DNA of 64,000 bases from BJHL01 sp040378885 (GTDB lineage Bacteria; Planctomycetota; Phycisphaerae; Phycisphaerales; UBA1924), in the NCBI GenBank assembly GCA_046316615.1, contig JBKDAN010000016.1:62001-126000 (forward strand), written 5' to 3'. Under the pieces are notes generated by a model, which was given only the letters and a program-made list of their open reading frames with translations, ran no database searches and was not told the origin of the DNA. Below are positions 18,745 through 28,318 of the stretch, piece by piece. Every line of letters begins with the position of its first letter. Position 1 is the stretch's first letter. The translations under genes were made by a program, and so were the position numbers.

Positions 18745-20190
18745 ATGCATCTGCTTTCTCGCTCGCTGCTTGCTCTTGTCGCCTGCGCCGGCTGCGCCTT
18801 TGCCGCTGACAGCACCATGACCAAAGCGCAGATGGCCGCCAACGCCAAGGCTGACCTCGCTGAAAGGGGCACGGGCTTCACGCCCGACGTTGGCAGCTTC
18901 CGCCAGGACTGGCGCGCCCGCCGTGACGCCGCCCTCGCCAAGGACCCCACGCTCCCGCACGATCCCTACAGCCTCCTTGTGAAGTTCAAGGCCAAGGCCA
19001 CGCCCGCCGAGCGTGACGCGATCATCGCCTTGGTGGGTGGCCAGACGATTCAGACGTGGCCGGAGTTCATTCCCGATGTGCATCACATCACGATTGATGT
19101 ACCGCTCGACCGTGCCATGCAGGTGCTCAGCGACGTTGGCACCGCCATGGATCTGGTTGAATACGTCGAGCCCGACCTGTTCTACCGCCTCAACGCTACG
19201 CCCAATGACGGCCTTTACAGCCTGCTGTGGGGCATGAACAACACAGGCCAGAATGTGGGCGGCGATGTCGGCATCGCCAACAACGATATTGACGCAAACC
19301 TCGCGTGGGATCTCGTTACGGGCAGCACCACCTTTGTGGTCGGCATCGCCGACTCGGGCATTCGCCGCACGCACGCCGATCTGTCGACCAACATCTGGAC
19401 CAACGCTGGCGAGATTGCGGGTGACCGCATCGACAACGACGGCAATGGCCGCATCGATGACACCTGGGGCTGGGACTTCTGGAACAACGACAACAACCCC
19501 GCCGACGACAACGGCCACGGCACGCACACCGCCGGCACTGTCGGTGCACGCGGCAACAACGCGACTGGCGTCACGGGCGTCTGCTGGACCGTTCGCCTCG
19601 CCGGTCTCAAGATCGGGAGCGCAACCGGCAGCATCTCCGTCACGTCGGCCGCCAACGCGCTCGACTATTGCCGCGGCAAGGGCATCAGGCTCAGCAACCA
19701 CAGTTGGGGCGGCGGCGGCTTCAGCAGCACGCTCAACACCGCCATCAACAGCGCCCGCACCGCAGGCCACCTCATCATCGCCGCGGCTGGCAACGGCGGT
19801 GCCGACGGCATTGGCGACAACAACAACACCGTGCCCCAGTACCCCGCGAGCTACTCGCAGGACAACATCATCGCCGTCGCCGCCACCGACAACGACGGCC
19901 GTCTCGCGTCGTTCTCCAACTTTGGCTCCACCAGCGTCGATCTTGCGGCGCCGGGCGTCACCATCGCCAGCACGTACAACAGCAGCGACACCAGCTACGT
20001 CTACCTCAATGGCACGAGCATGGCGACTCCACACGTCACCGGCGTCGCGGCGCTGGTCTGGATTCGTAACCCCAGCTTCACCTATCTGCAGGTGCGTTCA
20101 CGTCTGCTCAGCACCACACGCGCCAACGCCAACCTCTCGGGTCGCTGCGTGACGGGCGGCGTGGTCAACGCGTACAACGCCGTGCGCTGA
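18745..20190 (+). CDS. Subtilisin-like serine protease (S8), secreted
   Basis: 481 residues from ATG at 18745 with GGAGG seven bases upstream. Signal peptide MHLLSRSLLALVACAGCAFAA. A prodomain-like region (about 65-150; SLLVKFKAKATPAERDAIIA) resembles fervidolysin-type propeptides. The catalytic triad is visible: Asp203 (IADSGI), His258 (NGHGTHTAG) and Ser425 (NGTSMATPHV); the oxyanion Asn lies in AAAGNGG. Asn/Asp-rich loops such as DRIDNDGNGRIDD suggest calcium binding. The mature end is short, with no extra C-terminal domain. Likely degrades extracellular or cell-envelope protein. A hairpin terminator follows. Confidence 0.96.
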   Translation: MHLLSRSLLALVACAGCAFAADSTMTKAQMAANAKADLAERGTGFTPDVGSFRQDWRARRDAALAKDPTLPHDPYSLLVKFKAKATPAERDAIIALVGGQTIQTWPEFIPDVHHITIDVPLDRAMQVLSDVGTAMDLVEYVEPDLFYRLNATPNDGLYSLLWGMNNTGQNVGGDVGIANNDIDANLAWDLVTGSTTFVVGIADSGIRRTHADLSTNIWTNAGEIAGDRIDNDGNGRIDDTWGWDFWNNDNNPADDNGHGTHTAGTVGARGNNATGVTGVCWTVRLAGLKIGSATGSISVTSAANALDYCRGKGIRLSNHSWGGGGFSSTLNTAINSARTAGHLIIAAAGNGGADGIGDNNNTVPQYPASYSQDNIIAVAATDNDGRLASFSNFGSTSVDLAAPGVTIASTYNSSDTSYVYLNGTSMATPHVTGVAALVWIRNPSFTYLQVRSRLLSTTRANANLSGRCVTGGVVNAYNAVR

Positions 20191-20233
20191 ATCACTCGCA
20201 CGTGCTTCGTGCATTGCATACCGATACACACAG

Positions 20234-20262
20234 ACGCCCGCAGCGATGCGGGCGTTTGTCTT
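20234..20262 (+). terminator. Intrinsic terminator of the protease gene
   Basis: ACGCCCGCA (20234-20242), loop GCGA, TGCGGGCGT (20247-20255), then TTTGTCTTT-like tract. A nine-base perfect stem. It lies between convergent genes and might also act for the 3D-domain gene on the minus strand. Confidence 0.8.
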
Positions 20263-20275
20263 TCTCGTCAGCATC

Positions 20276-21088
20276 TCAGCGCACTTTGCGTGGATTGGTG
20301 TGGCCGCCGCCGTCGGCGTAGGTCCAGACGGTCACGGGCAGTTCGCGCACGCCCCAGGCGATGGCTTCTTCGTGCGTGGGGAAGAGCACGTCGAGGCGAT
20401 AGCCCTTGATGGCTCCGCCGCAGTCGAGCACAGGCACGATGGCGGGCGCTTGCGGCCCTGCGCCCGCGCCGATGGCATATCCCGGGATCGTGAGCATGCT
20501 GCCGTAGCTGAGAATCTTGGGGTCGGCGGCGACGAGGTGATGGCCGTTGGTGGTGACGCAGTGGAGCGTGGCGGTGATGCCGTCGGCGCTGTCGCCGCAA
20601 CTGCGCGGATCGGGCGAATAGGCGGTGACGGTCATCCAGATGACGCGTGCGGGCTTGACGGGGCGTGCGTCGAACCAGCGCAACGTGGGATCGGGCGCGA
20701 AACCGCCGGACAGCAACGCAGGCGGGCCGAAGGGCTCGATGTAGTCATTCATCAGCGCGACGGGCGGGCCGAAGACGGTGTCTTCAAAGGCAACGGATGC
20801 TGGCGGCGAGAGTGGGGGCGTGGCGGCATTGCTCGCGCTGGTGGAAATGTCCGCCAGATGCTGCACGTCGCGTACGTCCACGAAAGCAGCCTCAGCTTCA
20901 TGCGGCAACGCAGAACCTGACCGGACGACGATCTCCTTGGTGATGATCGCGCTGACAGCGACGGCGGCGAGCGCGAAGATCCACGGCATGATGTCGGTCT
21001 GCGCCGAGCCGCGGCGCGCGACGACCGACGCGGCGCGTGCGCTCAGCGGCGAGAAGCCATCCTGGCTGAACCGGTTCATCACAAGCAT
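20276..21088 (-). CDS. 3D (Asp-Asp-Asp) domain protein, membrane-anchored
   Basis: 270 residues. One N-terminal transmembrane helix at about 34-52 (MPWIFALAAVAVSAIITKE) is followed by a spacer of about 90 residues and a C-terminal 3D domain (about 148-265). The domain carries the MTVTAYSPDPRSCGDSADG start, the LVAADPKILSYGSMLTIPGY core and the VLDCGGAIKGYRLDVLFPTHEEAIAWGVR end. Three conserved Asp (in AADP, VLDCGG and LDV) are those that name the family. 3D domains occur in MltA and YorM-like lytic transglycosylases and resuscitation proteins, so a role in peptidoglycan cleavage is likely, although planctomycete walls are thin. Confidence 0.92.
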   Translation of the reverse strand: MLVMNRFSQDGFSPLSARAASVVARRGSAQTDIMPWIFALAAVAVSAIITKEIVVRSGSALPHEAEAAFVDVRDVQHLADISTSASNAATPPLSPPASVAFEDTVFGPPVALMNDYIEPFGPPALLSGGFAPDPTLRWFDARPVKPARVIWMTVTAYSPDPRSCGDSADGITATLHCVTTNGHHLVAADPKILSYGSMLTIPGYAIGAGAGPQAPAIVPVLDCGGAIKGYRLDVLFPTHEEAIAWGVRELPVTVWTYADGGGHTNPRKVR

Positions 21089-21448
21089 CGTTCACGCCGC
21101 CAGGCGTGTCACGAAGATTTCCCGCGCCCCCTCGTCCTGTCTTCGCGCGTACATCTGCGCGAACTGCCTCGCTCCCCGCGCCTTGCCGCCCTCGCAAGGC
21201 TTCACTCCCTAGATGGTACCCGCCTGCCAAAGCGGCAGTTTGCCCCGTGAAGCCGGCATTTGTTCCGGGGATTGCGGAGGTGAACATCCGGGCGACGGCG
21301 GGCGAAGAACACGAGTCGAAAGACACGCGGTCATCCGCCGAACAGTTGGTGGCTTCTGTCGGTATTCGTCGACCTGCGCATCGGGTGCAGACCTTTGGCA
21401 TCACATTCGCAGCAATCGTCGAAGACACTCTGTCTGTTGCCTTTCCTT
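21089..21448. other. Gene-free spacer between the 3D-domain gene and htpX
   Basis: About 360 bases with no supported gene on either strand. The in-frame extension upstream of HtpX that it encodes (Cys/Arg/Ser-rich) does not resemble protein. No clear promoter; the right end passes into the octamer array at 21452. Confidence 0.5.
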
Positions 21449-21451
21449 CGG

Positions 21452-21483
21452 TACTCCGTCTCTTCCGTACTCCGGTACTCCTC
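21452..21483. repeat. Octamer array abutting the htpX start codon
   Basis: TACTCCGT, CTCTTCCG, TACTCCGG, TACTCCTC, exactly 8-base period, ending two bases before the htpX ATG at 21486. The array occupies the place where a ribosome binding site should be and offers none on the plus strand (it is pyrimidine-rich). The unit order closely matches the array at 27391-27422. Confidence 0.85.
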
Positions 21484-21485
21484 CT

Positions 21486-22334
21486 ATGACCCGCCTCATC
21501 AACACCTCCAAAACGTTCCTCCTCATGCTCGGCATGATGGGCCTGTTTCTGCTCGTCGGATCCATGTACGGCCAGAACGGCATGCTCATCGCCGTCGTCA
21601 TCGGTGGCATCACCAATGTCATCGCGTGGTTCTTCAGCGACAAGATCGCCATCGCCAGCATGCGCGGCGTCGAAGTGACCGCCGACACGCCGGGCCCGGG
21701 CGGCGACCTGTATCGCATGGTCGATCAGCTCCGCCAACGCGCCGACCTGCCCATGCCGCGCGTGTACGTCTGCCCGCAGCAGGCTCCCAACGCCTTTGCT
21801 ACCGGCCGCAGCCCCAGCAAGGCCGCCGTCGCGATTACCGAGGGTGCCCTGCGCCTGCTGACCAAAGAAGAAGTCGCGGGCGTGATGGCCCACGAACTCG
21901 CCCACGTCAAGAACCGCGACACGCTGACCAGTTGCATCACCGCCACCATCGCGGGCGTGCTGGCGTACATCGCGCAGTGGGGCATGTTCTTTGGCGGCAA
22001 CCGCGAGAACGGCAACCCGCTGGCGGGCATCCTCGTCTTCATCTTCGCCGCCATCGGCGCTGCCATCCTCAAGGCCATGATCAGCCGCAGCCGCGAATAC
22101 GTCGCCGACCACGACGGCGCGGTGATCGCCGGCAGCCCCAATGGCCTCATCAGCGCGCTGCAGAAGCTCGAGGTCTACGGCAAGCAAATCCCGCTGCAAA
22201 CCGCCAACCCCGCCCAGAACAACATGTTCATCGTCGAGCCGCTCATCACCACCCGGGGATTGCTCAGCCTGTTCAGCAGCCACCCGCCCACAGAGAACCG
22301 GATTGTGGCCCTGCGCGAGATGCAGATGCGATGA
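21486..22334 (+). CDS. htpX: HtpX-like M48 zinc metalloprotease
   Basis: 282 residues, the usual HtpX length. Two N-terminal helices (about 10-28 and 33-51) are followed by the zinc motif HELAH at 136-140 in VMAHELAHVKNRD, further transmembrane segments at about 150-170 and 180-200, and the third ligand region SRSREYVADHDGA at about 200. The ATG at 21486 gives the canonical N-terminus; the longer upstream frame is not protein-like. HtpX degrades misfolded inner-membrane proteins. No Shine-Dalgarno is seen because a pyrimidine octamer array directly precedes the start. Confidence 0.96.
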   Translation: MTRLINTSKTFLLMLGMMGLFLLVGSMYGQNGMLIAVVIGGITNVIAWFFSDKIAIASMRGVEVTADTPGPGGDLYRMVDQLRQRADLPMPRVYVCPQQAPNAFATGRSPSKAAVAITEGALRLLTKEEVAGVMAHELAHVKNRDTLTSCITATIAGVLAYIAQWGMFFGGNRENGNPLAGILVFIFAAIGAAILKAMISRSREYVADHDGAVIAGSPNGLISALQKLEVYGKQIPLQTANPAQNNMFIVEPLITTRGLLSLFSSHPPTENRIVALREMQMR

Positions 22335-22536
22335 GCCACGAATTTGACCGCCGAGTTGCCTGTGATTGGGCATCAGGTGTGTGGCCGCCTGCCAACGTGT
22401 GAGGTTGGTGCTGGTTTGGCTAAAAATGGTGAGCACGCTTGCAATACGCGGCAGCAATCCTCGTTACATCTCCAGGTACGAGAGAGCTTCGTTCTCATTT
22501 GTCGTTGCTGCGGCGTGAGTCGCGAAAGGAATTAAG

Positions 22537-23817
22537 TTGGTACTTCTTCGATTGTTCGTCGCGTCATGTCCTATTGGGCTCCGTTCGCTCCGAGAAACCA
22601 CGCTAGCGGCGGCGTTAGCCATGGCAAGTTCGGTAAGCCTAGCTACGCCCCCGACTTCGGCCCAGATCGAAGCTGCACGAAACTACAACGCAGCCGCGGG
22701 CGGGCAGACATTCATCGTCATGTACGATGGGCAGATCATCGCTGAGTCGTATGCCAACGGCGGTAGTGCGTCGCGGCGACAGTTGCTCGCCAGCGCTACC
22801 AAAGGACTGACTGGCATGATTGGTGCGATGGCAGCAAGCGACGGCATCATCAACCTGGATGAACCCGTCGCTGTGAACGCCATCACGGAGTGGCAGGGTC
22901 ATCCGCAGAAGTCGCTGATCACCTACAGACATCTGCTCACGATGTCCAGTGGCCTGCGCGAACTGAACAACCTCACCAGTTGGACGGACTACCTCGCGGC
23001 GCCGGTCGACTATCCCGCCGGCACCGTTTACGTTTACAGCGGTGATCCGAATATCTTCGGGCTGGCGTTAGAACGTCGGCTCGGCGGAGAATCGGTGGAA
23101 GCGTACATGAATCGGCGACTCTTCACGCCGCTGGGCATGACTTCCATCCGCTGGTCGTCGGGGAGTTTCACGGACGGACATCCAAATCTGTCGGGCGGAG
23201 CGTTCGTTACGGCAGTGGACTGGGCCAAGTTCGGCAAGTTCGTGTTGCAGATGAAGACCGGTGACTGGACCGGCCCATCGCTCGTGTCCCAATCTAATTT
23301 CGATCAGTTGTTTCAGAGCAATCCCTCGCATCCTGCCTACGGGTTCTATTGGTGGCTCAATCAGGAGGTAGCGCCCGCGCTAGCGACCATCATCAACGCG
23401 AACAACCAGAACCAGTACCGCAATCAGATCGAACCGATCGTCAACAACCCGCGCGTGCCTGAGGATTTTGTGATGGCGGCTGGCGCGTACGAGCAGCGCC
23501 TGTACGTTATCGCGTCCATGAATCTGGTCGTCATCCGCAACGGCCCCCAGACCGCCGCTGGCCAGTTCGATGACAGCGAGTTTCTCAATCTGCTGCTGCC
23601 TGCGATCGTTCCGGCCACCTGTGACAGCATTGATTTCAATCGCAACGGCATCTTCCCGGAGGATCAGGACGTTGTGGACTTCCTTCATGTCCTCGCCGGA
23701 GGGAACTGCCCGCAGTCGACCTGCAATGACATTGACTTCAACAACAATCAAGTCTTTCCCGAGGATCAGGACGTGCTCGATTTTTTCAACGTTCTTGCGG
23801 GCGGCGACTGTGATTGA
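22537..23817 (+). CDS. Exported serine hydrolase (beta-lactamase / D-Ala peptidase family) with two C-terminal modules
   Basis: 426 residues from a TTG with AAAGGA eight bases upstream; an ATG at codon 29 would remove most of the signal peptide. The class C/EstB-type hydrolase domain spans about 45-360. The nucleophile motif is S86-A-T-K89, and the second motif is YSGDPN instead of the usual YxN. The C-terminus carries two Cys-bracketed, EF-hand/dockerin-like modules (CDSIDFNRNGIFPEDQDVVD... and CNDIDFNNNQVFPEDQDVLD...), each about 30 residues with a final GGNC or GGDC. Probably cell-surface; substrate is not evident. Confidence 0.9.
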   Translation: MVLLRLFVASCPIGLRSLRETTLAAALAMASSVSLATPPTSAQIEAARNYNAAAGGQTFIVMYDGQIIAESYANGGSASRRQLLASATKGLTGMIGAMAASDGIINLDEPVAVNAITEWQGHPQKSLITYRHLLTMSSGLRELNNLTSWTDYLAAPVDYPAGTVYVYSGDPNIFGLALERRLGGESVEAYMNRRLFTPLGMTSIRWSSGSFTDGHPNLSGGAFVTAVDWAKFGKFVLQMKTGDWTGPSLVSQSNFDQLFQSNPSHPAYGFYWWLNQEVAPALATIINANNQNQYRNQIEPIVNNPRVPEDFVMAAGAYEQRLYVIASMNLVVIRNGPQTAAGQFDDSEFLNLLLPAIVPATCDSIDFNRNGIFPEDQDVVDFLHVLAGGNCPQSTCNDIDFNNNQVFPEDQDVLDFFNVLAGGDCD

Positions 23818-24170
23818 TGTTGATCTCGGACACTCAACGGTCGGAGTCGGCGCGGGCGCACCTCGGGAGGCTTGCAACGTTGGGAAGAGCCATCTTCTGG
23901 CGGCGTGCGATGCAACGGGGCGGGCGGAGGCATGATCCGGCGCCGTTTCATATTTCCTGGCGCCGTGATATGCAACGGCGCGCCGTGCGCACAGCGTGAT
24001 GGGGCGTGAGGTTGTGCCGATGCGTGCATCTGTGACGGCAGCACACGTCCGCACGCGTGGTTATCCGCGCCGCTTCGCAGTTGCACTGCACGCGACTCTG
24101 TCGCGGGGCGATACTTGCCGCCGAGATGAGCGTTTTCTCGCGGCAGGAGCATGGGTAGAAGATGGAAGAG
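23818..24170. other. Gene-free spacer downstream of the serine hydrolase
   Basis: About 350 bases. Open frames here have no recognisable protein character. A near-duplicate phrase occurs at 23907 (gcgtgcgatgcaacggggc) and 23961 (gccgtgatatgcaacggcgc), and GC-rich palindromic pieces surround it, but I see no named RNA. Confidence 0.45.
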
Positions 24171-24187
24171 CGGCGTTGGAAACGCCG
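24171..24187 (-). terminator. Possible terminator downstream of glnS
   Basis: CGGCGTT (24171-24177) and AACGCCG (24181-24187) pair around GGA. On the minus strand the hairpin is followed by CTCTTCCATCTTC, a weak U-rich tract. It lies 39 bases after the glnS stop, beyond the octamer array. Confidence 0.4.
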
Positions 24188-24200
24188 CACCACCCTAAGG

Positions 24201-24226
24201 CACTTCGGCACTTCGCACTCAGGCAC

Positions 24227-24231
<5 letters not shown>
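24201..24231. repeat. Octamer array overlapping the glnS stop codon
   Basis: CACTTCGG, CACTTCG (one base short), CACTCAGG, CACTCACG. The last unit contains the glnS stop (TCA at 24227-24229 on the plus strand), so on the coding strand the array begins within the stop codon. Same unit style as 11395-11434. Confidence 0.8.
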
Positions 24232-26122
<1,891 letters not shown>

Positions 26123-26293
26123 AGACGCCAAGCGTAGCAATCGAGCGAGAAATGCGCGCTGCGTTCGGAAATCGCCGCGGCGGCGGTGTCGGCGTCATTG
26201 GCCGGTTCCGGAGGTCACGACGTGCCCTCGACCAGCAGGGCCACGCAGTTTGCAGGTTTCGGTATACTGACGGCATCTATCGGGAGAATTCGC

Positions 26294-27358
26294 ATGCATC
26301 GTGTTCTGATTGCGTCATCACTTGCCTTGGTTGCACTCGCAGGCTGCACAGCGGAAAGGCCCGCCCAGCAATCTCAGCCCGCCAAAGCAAGTTCCGCAGC
26401 GAACGCCGCAACGTCCACCGCTCAGCCTGCCGCCCAGCCGGTTATGCAAGCCTCCGCGCCCGCTGTGGCCGCCGCGTCCACCATCACGCCGCCGCACCTC
26501 ACGCTGGGTGCAAAGGGTGTCGATGCGTCGCACCTGCACAATCTCATGCTCGTGCGCGATGACGTCGTGACCGGCTCGCGGCCTGAAGCGCTCCAGGATC
26601 TTCAACTGCTCCGCGCGATGGGCGTCACCCGCATCATCAGCGTCGACGGTGCCAAACCCAACCTTGAATGGGCCAAGCAGGCGGGCGTCGAGTATGTGCA
26701 CATCCCTACAGGCTACAACGGCCTCTCTGAGACGCAGCAGCTCGCTATCGCCCGCGCCCTGCGCGACGGCACCAAAGACGGCGGCAAGATCTACCTGCAT
26801 TGCCACCACGGCAAGCACCGTTCCGCTGCGGCAACCGCCTGCGCACTGATCTCGCTTGGTGAGATGACGCCTTCGGAGGGCGAGTTGTACCTGCAGACCG
26901 CGGGCACCGCGGCGGGCTACACCGGGCTGTGGCGCAGTGTCGCTCAGGCGACCCCGGCGAGCCGCGAGAAGATTGATGCACTGCCGGCGGATGCCGGCAT
27001 GCCGGGCAGCGAGAAGCTGCTGAGCATGGTGATGAGCGACATTGAAAACGCCATGGACAGCCTGAAGTACAGCCAGAAGGCTGACTGGGGCACGCCGGCA
27101 GATCATCCTGATCTGATTCCACTGGCGGAGGCGTCGCGACTCAAGGACATGCTCGAGGCGAGCGGTAACCACAAAGCCGCCCTGGCCAAGGGTGCCGAGT
27201 ACGCCGCGCTGCTCATGGCCAACCTGCGTGATGCTGATCAGATGGAGCAACTGCTGGAACGCAAGTCCGACAAGCCCACGCTTGACGAGCAACTCAAGAA
27301 GCTCGACACAAGCTGCAAGGCGTGTCACGTGATCTATCGCGACCGCGACGCATATTGA
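26294..27358 (+). CDS. Lipoprotein joining a CX5R phosphatase domain and a C-terminal c-type haem site
   Basis: 354 residues from ATG at 26294, preceded by GGGAGA. Lipoprotein signal with LVALAGC. An Ala/Gln/Pro-rich linker follows. A dual-specificity/tyrosine-phosphatase-like domain spans about 85-215: RPEALQDLQLLRAMGVTRIISVDG then HCHHGKHRSA, giving H-C170-x5-R176. The last 120 residues are helical and end in C341-K-A-C-H345 (CKACHVIYRD), a CXXCH haem motif 10 residues from the end, as in cytochrome c'-type four-helix bundles. The combination is unusual. Periplasmic phosphatase and redox or gas sensing are inferences. Confidence 0.9.
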   Translation: MHRVLIASSLALVALAGCTAERPAQQSQPAKASSAANAATSTAQPAAQPVMQASAPAVAAASTITPPHLTLGAKGVDASHLHNLMLVRDDVVTGSRPEALQDLQLLRAMGVTRIISVDGAKPNLEWAKQAGVEYVHIPTGYNGLSETQQLAIARALRDGTKDGGKIYLHCHHGKHRSAAATACALISLGEMTPSEGELYLQTAGTAAGYTGLWRSVAQATPASREKIDALPADAGMPGSEKLLSMVMSDIENAMDSLKYSQKADWGTPADHPDLIPLAEASRLKDMLEASGNHKAALAKGAEYAALLMANLRDADQMEQLLERKSDKPTLDEQLKKLDTSCKACHVIYRDRDAY

Positions 27359-27382
27359 ACTCGCGAGGCCGCGCTCTGTCTT

Positions 27383-27422
27383 TCCTCCGGTGCCTCGTCT
27401 CTTCGGTACTCCGGTACGCAGA
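27383..27422. repeat. Octamer array between convergent genes
   Basis: TCCTCCGG, TGCCTCGT, CTCTTCGG, TACTCCGG, TACGCAGA, 8-base period. Lies between the phosphatase stop (27358) and the hydrolase stop (27428). Shares unit order with the array before htpX (21452-21483). Confidence 0.8.
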
Positions 27423-27427
27423 TTTCT

Positions 27428-28309
27428 TTACGGCGCACGCAGCAAGTGCTGTCGAAAGAACGCGATTGTCGCGTCACGCGCTGCGGCGTGATCCATGATG
27501 CCGTTGTGGTCGCCGCCGGGAATCATCGTGCGCCGCACGCTCACGCCGCTGTCCGCGGCGGCTTGTTCGAGCATGGTCGCGTGGCTGGCGGGAATGATCT
27601 CGTCATTTTCGCCATGCACGATGAGGTACGGGACGCGAAGCGACTCGGCGGCGTCGAGGTTGGAGTCGTCCGTGGGCATGAGCAGCGGGCCCAGCACAGG
27701 CAGCACGTCGTGGGCGATGCGCGGGAAACTGGCGAACGCGCTGACGGTGCATACCGCTTTGATCACGGGGCGTTGTGACGCGACGGCGAGCGCGGGGACG
27801 CCGCCCAGACTCACGCCGTAGATGCCGATGTTCTCGCGATCAACGTCTTCACGAGCAACGAGCGTGTCGAGTGCGGCATGTGCGTCGGTGATGAGATCAT
27901 CGCGCGTGATGAGGCGACAGGGGTCGGACTTGCCGTAGCCGCGATAGTCGAAGATGAAGATGTGAAACCCCGCGTCCGCGAAATGGGACGAAAAGGCGAG
28001 GTGATCGGCGATATTGCCGGCGTTGCCATGTGTGTGCAGGATGGCGGGGCGTTTTTCACCGGGCTGAGCGTGTGCGGCGCGGACGAACCACCCGTGAAGG
28101 GTGACGCCGTCGCGCGTGGTGAAGGTGACATCTTCGGCGCCGGCGGGTGTGAGGAAAGGCGCACGTGAGGGGAAGTAGACGGTGAGTGATTCCGCGAGGT
28201 GCGTCCAGCGGATCGCTGCCAGCATGGCGAGGGCGATGCCGATGCGCCATGCCAGGCGCTTCAAGAAGCTGCGCGGAGGTGCTTGCGACTGCGGCTGAGA
28301 AGCTGTCAC
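27428..28309 (-). CDS. Alpha/beta hydrolase, membrane-anchored (BEM46/YfhR-like)
   Basis: 293 residues from a GTG at 28309, with no strong ribosome binding site. N-terminal helix at about 20-38 anchors the domain. The oxyanion region is HTHGNAGN, and the catalytic triad fits Ser167 (YGVSLGG), Asp236 (HGENDEII) and His268 (GGDHNGI). The closest recognisable group is BEM46/YfhR/DUF1749-type hydrolases of unknown substrate. It starts only 9 bases downstream of the HDOD-GGDEF gene stop, so the two may share a transcript. Confidence 0.92.
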   Translation of the reverse strand: MTASQPQSQAPPRSFLKRLAWRIGIALAMLAAIRWTHLAESLTVYFPSRAPFLTPAGAEDVTFTTRDGVTLHGWFVRAAHAQPGEKRPAILHTHGNAGNIADHLAFSSHFADAGFHIFIFDYRGYGKSDPCRLITRDDLITDAHAALDTLVAREDVDRENIGIYGVSLGGVPALAVASQRPVIKAVCTVSAFASFPRIAHDVLPVLGPLLMPTDDSNLDAAESLRVPYLIVHGENDEIIPASHATMLEQAAADSGVSVRRTMIPGGDHNGIMDHAAARDATIAFFRQHLLRAP

Positions 28310-28318
28310 ACAGAGAGG

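Noticed and set aside
18565..20034. A 489-residue minus-strand frame
   Set aside because: Antisense to the subtilisin-like protease, which has all catalytic motifs.
20898..22457. A 519-residue minus-strand frame
   Set aside because: Antisense to HtpX and covers a spacer; no family-like features.
23818..24226. A riboswitch or structured RNA in the spacer before glnS
   Set aside because: Palindromic pieces exist but no recognised RNA family pattern; only the short hairpin at 24171 is listed.
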